Shown: positions 23,692-35,000 of the stretch, in pieces
Numbering within the stretch: the stretch's first letter is position 1
Layout of the letters: each line of letters begins with the position of its first letter
Made by a program: the position numbers and the translations under genes
Notes under the pieces: generated by a model
The model's database searches: none
Told to the model about the DNA's origin: nothing
Seen by the model: only the letters and a program-made list of their open reading frames with translations
Source of the DNA: Cryptomeria japonica
Taxonomy: Eukaryota > Streptophyta > Pinopsida > Cupressales > Cupressaceae
NCBI RefSeq assembly: GCF_030272615.1
Contig: NC_081411.1
Span: 40,911,140 to 40,975,139 of the forward strand
Direction: 5' to 3'
DNA: 64,000 nt

Positions 23692-24905
23692 GTGCATATG
23701 GAGTTCTTATCTTATTTTGCTAATTTAGTTTCAAGTTACATTAAAGATGTTCATGATGTTCCCTTTCATTCATATAATGATAATTTAGTTCTCCCTTTCA
23801 TTCATAGCTATCATTTACCCTCTCCCAAAATTGATCTCATTAATGAGGGCACATTGGTGCAAAAAGGGAATACGCACACTTGTTTCAAAGATCCCCCTCC
23901 TAAAGATGAATCTTTAGAGAATTGTGTTCCTTCTTCTCCTAAAAGGTACCTCCCTCATAAGGTTTATTCGGTGCAAGAGGATTATATTATGGCTACTTAT
24001 CTTAGTGATACCATACCTTCTTTTCATGATCTTGCCCTAGAGATGAAGCATTTATTACATATGATAGTCCCTTTCCTAATGTTTATCTTAATCACAAGGA
24101 TACCTTAGAGAAAGAAGATGATCCTATTTCCCATCATTATAATGCTTCCAATTCTCTCTCTCCCAAAAATGAAGAGCCTAACAAATATCAAATTAATTCC
24201 ATTCATATTGTTGAGAAACCAAAAATTGTTCTTGATTATCATGCAGTGCCTTACATATATAATAATGAGGTGTTTTCTTTAGAAACTGATGAGAACATCC
24301 AAATTGAAGAACAATATGCTTTCTTAGTTTCTACAATCCTCTCTCCAATTCAAACAAATACACCATGTCCTACTAAATAAGTTCCTAAAGAAGAACTCTT
24401 AGAGGATAATTGGGGGTCCTTAGATTTCACACCTTCTTTTTGTAGAAAATCTAAGATGTCTAAATTTGATACTAATTTTTTTTCTCCTAACACATGTCTA
24501 GAAATTTATTGGGCCTCTTTAAACTTAAATCTAATCCCGCCTAAGAGTAAACCCTCTCTTGATCATACACATGAATACAATGGACAAGTTTTAGGATGTG
24601 TGCAACAAAGTCTCAAAAGTTATGAGAAATCACACTTTTCTAATGAAAAGGTAGGCTTCCAACCTCTTCCTTTGTCAACATCTTCTCCTCCATTATCTAG
24701 TGAATCTACACCTTCTCATTTCAATATGGTATTACAGCAAGAAAATGTGTTGTCCAATCTTCTCCATGCCAATTTAATCTCTCTTCTTTGGTCTAAACGA
24801 CGAAGGAAATGCAAACAACATCTTGAAAATTGTTTTTTTTGAAAGTATCATCAAATTCATGGCCATTCTACTAATGAGTGTCAAGCTTTAAAAACAAAAA
24901 TACAA
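23692..24905 (+). pseudogene. Gag-type ORF relic of element C
   Basis: Two open stretches (23692-24108 and 24456-24842) belong to one decayed reading region, with stops or frame breaks between. After the stop at 24840 the sequence reads KYHQIHGHSTNEC, a zinc-finger-like block comparable to GHFHRQPGHDTEKC in A; the stop falls where a Cys would be expected. The segment around SPKIDLINEGTLVQ is matched in relic K (44870-44922 joined to 51593). No protease, RT or integrase follows. Confidence 0.6.
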
Positions 24906-25695
24906 CATTATAATTGATTTAGGTGTCATAAAAGTAACATCTGACAATGAATGGCATATTTCTCATAATCATTTCAAATAACATTCAAGTTCCTATCATG
25001 TTGCTCCTCATTACATGACATTGTTAGCTTACCTATTGGGGACTCATTTTCATTCATGGTGGTACAATTTCAGGTGCAATCATACTTAGTGAGCAACATA
25101 ATGATAATAGTCTATTTATTCTTGTCTCTATGGTTGACGAGCAAGAATATTATCTTTCCTCTTTCTAAGGTTTCACTATTTTCTTTATGGATTGCATTAT
25201 TCACAACTTGATGTCCTTTCTTGCATGGAATTATCCTTCATGCAAGCACATGTTTGTTCCTTGGTTAGGATCTATTCTTTGTTTGAAACGGTATGTCTTT
25301 TATGAATTATATATCCTTAGAGAGGTTTTGTGATCTCTCTCTCTCTCTCTCTCTCTGAATATTATCTCTTCTTTTGTCTCGCATTATTCATAACGTGATG
25401 TCCTTTCTTGCATAGAGTTATCATTCATGCCCGCACATGTGTGTCCCTTGTGAGGACCTTTTCTTTGTTTGAAACGACATGTCTCTTATGAATACTCTCT
25501 CTTTAGAAGTTGTCTAGTTCTTCGCATTGTCCTTATGCTTGTGGGGAAATGATTTCTCCTCCTCTCTTTTCTTTAAGGATCCACTTTTCCTTTGTCAAGT
25601 GGTGTTTGTTTCATGATTTGGTGTCATTCCTTATGTAAAGTTGTTGTTTGCTCAAGGATTCTCTCTTATGCAAGAGGTGTATATCCTTGGCTACA

Positions 25696-26910
25696 ACCTC
25701 TATTGGAAATATGATGGAATTGATCATGCATTTCATTGATATTTTGTCATTGATGTCAACACTAGTTGTTATGGTTGTTTACTAGCTTCCGATAGAAGGA
25801 TTGAATTGGGAATATTATCAGTTGATTGTCACCAGTATGATCTAGATGATGGAATAAGTTTGTATAGATGGTTCATATGCTTTTGAAGTATGTTTCAGTA
25901 AGTTGGTATTGACTTAATGATTGGATGCTATCTTATGTTCTAGCAAGCCTTCTTTATAGGTCTGGTAAGGGTTTCACCGGTAGAGCTTTATTGCAGACCT
26001 TTGATGTAATGCATAAGTGGTGTTGGTGCAGCTTCTAGAAGGGATTCATGATGCTAATGGTGATTCTGTTCGTGCCTCGACTGATTGGTGTCATTTCTTT
26101 GGCATGTGTGGATCTAATTTAGGTCTGGTGCTATCTAGGTTATGGACCAATTTTCATGTAACGTGTTGGTGGATCCTCCGATGTGCTTCCGAGATGTTTT
26201 ATTGATTGGATGATGTTTGTTTGGCCTTAGGCCGACATGTTTTATTATTTTATTTCAGGATTATGTAATGGATCTATTGAATTATCATTTGGGTGGCCGA
26301 CCTAATTGGTTAGGTCCTGGGTTGGTATAAATATATCTAAAATCTCATTGTAGATCATGTATGTATGGGCAAGGAGCGAATAATTTAATAATCATTTGTG
26401 CAGAGGATTTGGTCAATCATATATGATTGAGTTGGTTTTATGTAAGAGGTTTTAGACCTCCGGTATTGAGCTTAACCAGAACTATAATCTGGCATGTTTG
26501 ATGCTATCACTGGCAGTTCTTCTTTCTGGATTGTTGTCCATATATTTTGAGGTGGTTGGCCTCTTTTGTAGTCAGTGAGAATCCATTGTGATGAGGAGTA
26601 CACTCTAGGCAGTGTGCCTTCCTACATGTGCAGGCCCCTATTATAATCATATACTTTCTGCAAAAGTATCATATGACTATGGGTAGGGTTTCCCACCATG
26701 GTTTTTCCTTTTACCGGGTTTTCAACATATAAATCATGATGTAATGTGTTATGGTTGCATGGTATTGATTCTCTGGTTTTCATTCATGCTTTAATGCTTT
26801 ATCAGTTATTCTGGTAAAAGGTTTTAAGTTCTTTAATTCACATAATCTATTAACAATTGATTCACCCCCCCCCCCACTCTTAGTTGTTCACCGGTTATCC
26901 TAACAACCTC
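25696..26910 (+). mobile_element. Solo Copia-type LTR D1 nested in element C
   Basis: 1205-bp LTR (25701-26905) with perfect ACCTC duplications at 25696-25700 and 26906-26910. It starts TATTGG (consensus TGTTGG with G to A) and ends CCTAACA. It carries TTTTGTCATTGATGTCAACAC near its start and GATTCACCCCC... near its end, both shared with Copia LTRs D and G. TATA box TATAAATA at 26326. No internal region. Confidence 0.88.
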
Positions 26911-27752
26911 TTCTTCACTTTGCAACATACATCTATCATAAACTTACCCCTCACATTGGGTCAAAAGTGTGTCATCCTTCATCAAGAATCTCTTTCACCT
27001 AGCAATAGGAGGAAGGTATGAATTCTTGTTCTCCTTCCTTTATTTTGGTAGAAGATGCTATGTTTGTTCAAGATAGCTCCTCTTGGAGGTAGATGTATTT
27101 AGAGAAAATATCTCTTCTCCTCCGAGGGTCTCCTTTACACTTGTTGCCAGATATCTCTTTTTCAAGTATCTTATCCTTTCTTTAAGAGTATTCCCTCTCT
27201 ATCTTGGATTTATGACATTGTTGCCTAAAGGATATCTCCTTGTTGTTGAAGTTTGGTATCCTTGCTTCTAGCTTCCTTAAGACATCAAAATAAAACTATA
27301 TTGACATCTTAAAGGGGGGGGGGCACCCATATCACTCCCTTTGTACCATATTGTACTATACCTTTTTGGATGTCTTAAACATGGTGCTCATTCTTGGAAC
27401 CAAAGTAAACAAACTCTTAGAGAGAGATGCTTCACACCCAAAACCAGACGTAGAATTTGATTTATGTCTTAGACGGGGTTACACATCACCGAAACTAGAG
27501 AAAAGCTCTTACATGAGATGTCCTTGAAACCGGGCATGTATCTGTCATTCGACCCTTAGCATTTGCACACCCAATCGCCCCTTGGCATTTGCATTTACAT
27601 TACATGTCTTAAATAGGTTGAAGCACACTCGAAAACAATGAAGTCTTAAAAAGGGATGCTATACACTTGAAACCAGACATCGCATACACACACGCATGAG
27701 GATGAGTGGAACTAGCTAAAAATAGATAAACTATTCCTACTCTCCTCCTCAA

Positions 27753-27960
27753 CATGGATCACCTAGATAAAAACATCTATGGGCGAGTAGTCCATGTCCT
27801 TTTCTCATCATGGATCACCTAGATAAAAACATGTAGGGGCGAGTAGTCCAATGTCCTTTTCTCATCATGGATCACCTAGATAAAAACATCTAGGGGCGAG
27901 TAGTCCATGCCCTTTCTCATCATTCTTCTCATGGATCACCTGGATAAACACATCTAGCGT
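27753..27960 (+). repeat. ~57-bp tandem repeat in the element C 3' region
   Basis: About 3.5-4 units, starting near 27753, 27810, 27867 and 27931, each with CATGGATCACCTAGATAAA and GGGCGAGTAGTCCATG. The last unit is diverged. It sits between the gag relic and the polypurine tract. Confidence 0.8.
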
Positions 27961-28408
27961 GTATTCATGCTCTCTCTTCTTCCTCTCATGAACTCATAGT
28001 TTTTATATTGATAGCTCATGGATGATGCTTGCTTTGCCCTTTTATGTGATCGCTTGTGTTCATGAGATGACATTTTTCAAGAATGATATTAGTTGTTGAG
28101 ACATTTTGATATCGAGGTCTCTTCGGCTATTTGACTTGAGGTCTTGTTTTTTGTCTTTAGCTTTTGTGTCTTGTGTGTCTTTTTGTGCCTTTTGCCTTTA
28201 TTTGTCCTTTTGTTTTTGTCTTGTTTTGTGTGCTCTTGCATATGTTTGAGTCATTTGAGATCCTAATATTGGGGGTTTGGTTCTTCGAGATTAGCGATAT
28301 CTTATATTCCTTGTGACCTTGCTATGCATTCCTCATCTTCTTCATCTCTCTTCTACTTTACTATGAGTATTTGAGTAAGGTCATACTCTCGCTAAAGTGG
28401 GGGCTAAA

Positions 28409-29655
28409 TGTAGTGTCCTAAAATCACATCCCTCATAATTTTGACCGCATTTGGGTCCCTTGCCTTAGTGTTTTCAACCTCATTCTTGATTAGGACCCGT
28501 TTATGCCTTTGCGAAGCAACAAACTTCATATTTTCACTTTGTGCCTTGATAGGACCCTTACCTTGACCCAATTTGGGGTAGGACCAAGGTGTGGCGCCTT
28601 CCTCCCTAATTGGGACCCAATTCAAACCCTAGGCCCTATCTCAAACTTGAGCGGGAATTTCCTCTTCATGTCGACCTATGTCGAAAAATTAATAAGTTTG
28701 ATGACAGGCGAGTATATAAGGAGGTCTTCCCCTCTCATTTGGCATAACATACACAAGGAGCATAAGGCAAGGATAAATACAATAAAGCATTCATCATCAA
28801 GCATTTCTAGAGGTCTTCAAGGCTACATATTCTTCATTCATCAATTGTAGAGAAACTTTACATCATTCATTTGCAAGCATGTCTCTATGTTACGGTTTTG
28901 GTCATGTTCATGCCATTTCATACAATCTATGTGATTACATTCAAGAAGCAAAGCATCATCATCATTCATTGCATATCTGAAGGTATACCTTTCCACCATT
29001 TTATTTCAATCATTTTCAATATTTCATTCAAGGTTGATTCCAAACCAGGGTTTGACCAAAGGCAAGCCCCTATTCCCAACCTTTTCCCCCTTCTTTCTGT
29101 GTGCAGGAAACAAGTGCGTAGTTGTTCTTTTGGAATTAGGTCACAGATATACTGGCTCCAAAACCACACGTCAATAAGATGAAAAGTCAATAACACGAAA
29201 TTTTTTTAAAATTACAAATCATTGATCGTGATCAGCAAATTTAGCTGTGACTTTAATTTTTCAATTTTTTTTGGAAAAGTCAATAAAACAAGTTTTATAA
29301 CGTCCTTGGAATTAAGCTTTATTTGCAGAGATGAAAAAACCCTTTTCGATGCGCGAAAATTTGAAGGACCAAGAGGCAGATCTGAATCAACTCATATTAC
29401 TCAGATCCAGGTGCATGACAAAATCCTGAACCTGTAGCTCATTATTTTATCAGATTTGGCTTTAATTTTGACACTTTACCCCAAATCAACATTTCAATTC
29501 ACAAAAGAGGGAAAAACACATCATAATCAATCAATCCACTTAGTATTCACTCCTTATTTGATTTGTGATAGAATCTAGTGGATTTATCCCCTCTTTTGAA
29601 TGTAAAGGAAATCTCCCCCAAAGCAAAAATTGATTTGGTGATTTTTCTTTCATTC
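28409..29655 (+). repeat. Element C 3' LTR (truncated end)
   Basis: Follows AAAGTGGGGGCTAAA. It matches the 5' LTR through TTGATTTGGTGATTT, then diverges into J sequence. Relative to the 5' LTR it has lost about 34 bp covering the right arm of hairpin 1 and most of hairpin 2 (at ~28600), and the right half of the downstream hairpin (~29375). Confidence 0.78.
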
Positions 29656-30321
29656 ATGTATCTAGAACAAATTTCCATTTATATTCATTATGTTATATGA
29701 ACACTCTCTTTGAAAGGAAGATGCAATGTACATTTAATGTAATGATGTTAACTATGTGGTTGTTTTGAGATGTAGATAGTACGGTGTTGGTACCATCTAT
29801 CCCTTATGAATGATTAGGCTCTTAGTGAGTAGATGTTAGTCGTAATACATAAAATAATATTTCATGAGCATAGTTTCATTTATCTAAGTACAGTTGCTAT
29901 GTTTATATGATAATGCGAAAAGTAATCTTAGGAACATTTGGATTTGGGATTTAAAATGAACCTAGTTTTCTAGGAGTAATCATGTTGTTTAGTTCTTATA
30001 TGATATCATTTGTATGTTAAGATTCATATATTTATGTTGAGGCATTATGTTATGCAATGGTTAGTTTGGATTTGTGTCTTATGCTTTAGTAAATTTTAGC
30101 ATTGTCTTATAGTGATGTTAGGGAGCTTTAGAGGACATAGGTGTTATTGTTTTAATTTGTTCCCGCTTGTACTTAGATAAGTTGTTATTATTTTAAATTT
30201 TATGTTATTCATTATTATAGTTTAATGAGTTAATGTATCTCTTTAGAAATTTTTTTTTTGTCTCTTTGAGGTTAGTTAGTTAGTTGTGTTGTCCTATGGG
30301 GTTCTCTAGCCGGGTGTTAGA
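29656..30321 (+). repeat. J 5' LTR, second part
   Basis: Resumes similarity to the right-hand J copy, for example AACATTTGGATTTGG at 29933 against ~44053. It ends GGGTGTTAGA just before the primer-site-like sequence at 30324. Confidence 0.55.
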
Positions 30322-30323
30322 TT

Positions 30324-30335
30324 TGGTATTAGAGT
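30324..30335 (+). promoter_or_regulatory. Primer binding site of J (tRNA-iMet type)
   Basis: TGGTATTAGAGT differs from the common plant primer site TGGTATCAGAG by one C to T. Its place right after the J LTR end supports the LTR boundary. Confidence 0.55.
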
Positions 30336-30485
30336 TCATGTTGCCAACATTGGATCTCTGGTTAAGATTGTGTCCTTAGTCTTGTGCGTTGTGTTATAGT
30401 GTTTTTGTTTTGTGCTTGTCCTTCGAGATTTATGTTTGGAAAAGGTGATTAGGACCTTGTACGTTTTAGATGTTTATGATTTGTG

Positions 30486-30543
<58 letters not shown>
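30486..30543 (+). repeat. (CT)n(CA)n compound microsatellite
   Basis: A run of about 15 CT units passes directly into about 14 CA units. Confidence 0.95.
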
Positions 30544-30544
<1 letters not shown>

Positions 30545-30846
30545 TCTTTTAAAAAAAATTATAATTGTGTGCATCATGTGTATTCATTTCTTGTGCCTAC
30601 CTCCTTGATGCAATTAATTGTTATATGATGCCATGTGCCCTTGTTTTCCCTTATGATTTGTAGTGCTTACTCCAATGCTAAAGCCAATTTAGGTATATCA
30701 ATTATAGAGGAAATGGTATGTATCCCCTTAACTGATGTTGTGTCCTTATGAATAGCTTATTATGTTGGAATAATGAATTGCTTTATTTATGAATAGTGAA
30801 ATGGCATGCTTGTGTTCTCCATATGAATTTGGCTTAGTATAGATCA

Positions 30847-30848
<2 letters not shown>

Positions 30849-30929
<81 letters not shown>

Positions 30930-31336
30930 GTATATATATGTATATATATATACATATGTATATATATGTATATATATATATGTATACATATATATACATA
31001 TGTATACATATATATACATATGTATACATATATATACATATGTATATATATGTATACATATATATATATACATACATATATACATATATGTATATACATA
31101 CATATATACATATATATGTATATATACATATATGTATATATACATATATGTATATATATACATATATCTATATATACATATATGTATATATGTATGTATA
31201 TACATATATGTATATATGTATATATATACATATATATATATATATACATACATATATCTATATATGTATATATATAGATATACATATATGTATATATATA
31301 TATACATATATGTATATATATATATATGTATAGTAG
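30849..31336. repeat. ~490-bp TA/TATACATATG microsatellite
   Basis: Starts as pure (TA)n for ~75 bp, then becomes an irregular mix of TATATACATATGTATA variants, each self-palindromic. Open frames on both strands here (Tyr-Ile-Cys repeats) are artefacts of the repeat. Confidence 0.95.
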
Positions 31337-32755
31337 TTGAATGATATATTTTCTCCCTCCTTCTTCTCCTATCTTGATATGAATTATAAGGATGTTAATC
31401 AATGATGTATTTGTACCGATTAGAATTACTGAGTGTTTATATATGTGGTCATGTATGGAAGAAAAATATTGTTTGTATAGATCTCACCTTTCAATAAGGA
31501 TTTAAGAAACTTCTAGTTGCATTTGTAATGTTAGGAGACATTTTGAAAGGTTGGGTTTGCATGTCTCAAAGTATGTGGTAAGTAGTTGCATTGTACAATA
31601 AAGATGGTGCATCTAGAAAATTTAATCATTCTTGCATCACATATCATACCATGCTTCACATATGCACTTTATAAAAGAACTCAATACATCTCATACCATA
31701 CTTCACATATGCACTTTATAAAATAACTCAATACAATTGATAACCAACCTTAACCACAATACATGTGCTTTCTTTTATAGAATCAAACTTGCACAAAACC
31801 ATTGAGTCGTATTAACAAGAGCACGTGTCTCAAAGACATTGACCTAAAATTAAAAATTTCTCACAAATATTAAATTTTAGTCCTGTGTCTCTCACACATA
31901 AAACATATAAGCAATGCATCATACAATTTTATAAATGAACTCAAATAAGTATTTCATGTCAATAAACACAAGTTTTAAGATGTACCACAAATAAACATTT
32001 ATTTTACATAATTAAAATAATATGTTTCTTGTGCAAGGTGTACAAGACCCTTTTCCTAATTCTATTTATTTCTAGTTTGAGTGCTTCATGTGAAATATTA
32101 CTTTATTTAGAGATTCTAGTATGATATCTACAAAATTTAAATAGATTTGACATACATAGAGATTCTAATTTGGATGTGAAGATATAAAGATAATGATCTT
32201 CTTAGTCACATCATATAGATTCCATATTTATTTGTTGCTAGAAGAATTATGACGATATTGATTTGGATGATATAAATACATATTTAAATAAAATTATGTA
32301 TCTTAGTGTCATTAGTTTGTAGGTTAAGTTCAAAAATTTGAATGTGATCATTAAGAATGAAGTCGTATTGAATACAAGACCATCAAACTATAGCGTCGTA
32401 AATTGTACACCCTTAGTTGGGTGGTACAATTTCACACTTAGGTTAGCACCTGCCTTAGTGTGTTTACATCTTGAATTTCAAATTCCTTTTAAGCACTTAA
32501 GTAATTAATTTAATTAGATCTAAAGTCCTCTTTCATCCCTCTACACATTGTAAAATTGGGCCCTTTACCCTAAGTGTGCCCCTTTTTATTTTATTCTTCC
32601 AATTAATTATTCCATCAAAAACCCTAATTATGTCCTACTTTGACCTTCAAGGCCCGATTTTGCATATCTAGACACCTTGAATTTCCATATTCTTTTGGAA
32701 TTTGCTTTAGAATCACAATATCTTGCTTCCCCGAAAATTTGGCAAAATGTTGGTC

Positions 32756-32780
32756 GGACCAAGAGGCAACCTCTTGGTCC
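32756..32780 (+). repeat. Perfect GGACC hairpin in the B2 LTR
   Basis: 25 nt: left arm GGACCAAGAGG, loop CAA, right arm the exact reverse complement CCTCTTGGTCC. It lies about 145 bp upstream of the presumed start region near 32905. This is the cleanest example of the module. Confidence 0.9.
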
Positions 32781-33551
32781 TAACATTTTCTCCCCGAATT
32801 TCGAGAGCATGATTTGGCGGTATTTTAATGTTTGAATCAGAAGATTGTGAAATTATATTGATTCTAGGTCGGCCTATGACCCAGAACAAAGTTAGGGTTT
32901 CATACATATAGCCTCTCCTTTCCTCATTTGAAGGATCCACTCTCTAGCAGTGGAAGGAGCCTCTTATGAAGTGAAAGTGCAGGTTATGTGAAGAATTCAT
33001 CAGCAAATCAAGCATCTACCAAGTCTACATCAATCATCTTCAACATCAATTAGGAGATTTGAAGACATTGAAGAGTAATAGGAGATCATTGACTGTTGAT
33101 TGGCTTGTACCTCTCCCTTAGGGTTTGGTATGGTTTCATGTTATTTTCATGGCTTGGTGTGAGCTTCATAACATTCATTTTTAGGTTTATATTCATTCTT
33201 TAGATCCATTATTGCATTTATGATTTGAAGCATTTACATTTACATTTACAATCATTTAGGGTTTTCTCTCCAAAGTGTAGGTTAGAACTCTAGATCTTTT
33301 TTCTTGCTCATTTAGGATCTTGCATACACACAAGATTTTGGCACACACATTTTTAATACATTATCGACTATTTGTGGAGGTGACAATCACTAAAAGAAAG
33401 GGTTTGACTAAGGCAAAACCCTATATAGACATCTAGACACCATTTTTCAAGTTGCAGGTGCGGGTACAAAGATCTAAAAAATGCACGAATTTCAGAACCG
33501 ACAAAACACACAGGTGCATACAAAATCCCCGAATCAGACCTCAATTTTATG

Positions 33552-33715
33552 GGACCAGGGCATAGCCTCTTGGTCCAGGACCAAGGCGTGGCACCATGGT
33601 CTTCTGTGTTTTTCAACATTTTTGGCAGATCTACATCTCAATGCCTCAAGATCTAGATTCCAGAAGATTAGCTACCTCCTTAGAAATCAGGGATCAGGGT
33701 GTAGCCTCTTGGTCC
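33552..33715 (+). repeat. Three GGACC-type hairpins in the downstream part of B2
   Basis: Units at 33552-33576, 33578-33604 and 33691-33715. All have GGACCA- or GGATCA-like left ends and TGGTCC- or TGGTCT-like right ends, with G-T pairs and a few mismatches. The same region of B1 holds eroded forms (12806-12830, 12919-12943). Confidence 0.7.
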
Positions 33716-34242
33716 TACACAGTCAACATCAAATTTAAGTGGCAGGGGCCCCTCTGATTTCTTTTTTCTGCTCTGTGCTTGGTCTCTCAATTTCATATCT
33801 GCAAGTTTCTACATTTTCAGTTTATGTTTGCATTTTGTTCATCCTATAGCCTAGTTAGTTATCACATTGCATTTTGCACATTTCCTCTTCATAGCAGCAA
33901 AGGAATAGAAACCCTAAAGACATTCCTTGACCCTCTCTCTCTCTCTTACAAGAAGTGGTCAAAGTGAATTATCTCTTAGGTTCTTTCGTATTCCAATGTG
34001 TGGAGGAAAGTGGGGTTAGGTCCTAAACTACCCGATCCCTCTTTTTCGATATCATACAAACACCAAAAGAGACGAGATAAAGATCACACCTTGAAAATAT
34101 TTGATGAAATGGATACTCATCAATCTTTGGCACTAAACTAAAAGAAATAATTACCTATACATAAATAATTTTGAAACATCAAATTCCTTTCATGCATTCT
34201 CCATGCATCCAAGCATAATGGGTAGCCATGTAACCACACATA

Positions 34243-35000
34243 TCATACCATGCTTCACATATGCACTTTATTTAAGATCTCAATATAATGACAACCAAAC
34301 TTAACTACAAACGATGTGATTGCTTTTATAGAATGAAACTTGCACAAAACCATTAAGTTGTATTAGCAAAAGCACGTGCCTCAAAGCTGTTGACCTCAAA
34401 TTACATATTTCTCACAAGTACTAAATATTAGTCTTATGTCTCTCACACATAAAACATCTAACCAATGTGCCATTGAATTTTACAAATGAACTCAAATAAG
34501 TATTTAATGAGGCTAAACACAACTCCTAAGATGCACCACAAATAAATATTTATTTTACATAATTAAAACAATCATTTTCTTGTGCAAAGTGTACAACACC
34601 CTATTTCTAGTTTGAGTGCTTCATGTAAAATATTTGCTTTATTGAGGATTCTAGTATGATACCTATAAAATCTAAACAAACATACATATCGTAATGAGAT
34701 ACTACTTTGGATGTTAAGATATAAACATATTGATCTTCTTAGTCAAATCCATATAGATTCTATTTATTTGTTGCTAATAGAGTCATTGCAATCTTGAATT
34801 GCATGATATAAATACATATCTAAATATAAAAGTAAGTTTAAGTATCATTAATCTGACAAGAGAATCAAATCTTACTGAATAAAAAACCCATCAAACACCA
34901 AAAGAGATAAGATTCAAGTCACATCTTGAACATATTTGGTGGAATGGATACCTATCAGTCCTTAACACTAAACCTAAAAAAAAAGTCATCTCTACATTTT
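34243..35000. repeat. Tandem duplication, copy 2 (carries the empty B2 site)
   Basis: Matches 31643-32388 base by base with moderate divergence, then runs without interruption through the B2 target site into the sequence found after B2 in copy 1. The right limit is approximate. Confidence 0.78.

Larger units (their letters stand above)
21454..29655 (+). mobile_element. Element C: decayed A-like LTR element inserted in the J LTR
   Basis: LTRs start TGTAGCACCCTAAAATCG (21454) and TGTAGTGTCCTAAAATCAC (28409). The interior holds a broken gag-type ORF, no polymerase, a polypurine tract like that of A, and a nested solo LTR (D1). The last ~40 bp of the 3' LTR are missing or unrecognisable, so no target duplication can be read. 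J homology on both sides shows it inserted into J. LTRs, tract and lack of pol match A, so C is an older relative of the same non-autonomous group. Confidence 0.82.
32384..34061 (+). mobile_element. Solo LTR B2
   Basis: 1668-bp LTR (32389-34056) between CAAAC duplications (32384-32388 and 34057-34061). Its ends are TATAGCG and ATCATA, that is TG...CA with G to A and C to T changes. It is clearly homologous to B1 along its length. The empty site survives in the second tandem copy at about 34888-34907 (CCATCAAACACCAAAAGAGA), which proves the boundaries. Confidence 0.93.
31643..34242. repeat. Tandem duplication, copy 1 (split by solo LTR B2)
   Basis: 31643-32388 and 34062-34242 together match 34243-34990 and following. 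Removing B2 and one target duplication leaves a unit of about 927 bp. Copy 1 also has a small internal duplication of about 45 bp around 31650-31735. Contents are AT-rich and unassigned. Confidence 0.8.

Noticed and set aside
30746-31402. Several long open frames on both strands (Tyr/Ile/Cys-rich repeats)
   Set aside because: They are produced by the TA/TATACATATG microsatellite, are open in many frames at once and have no protein motif.
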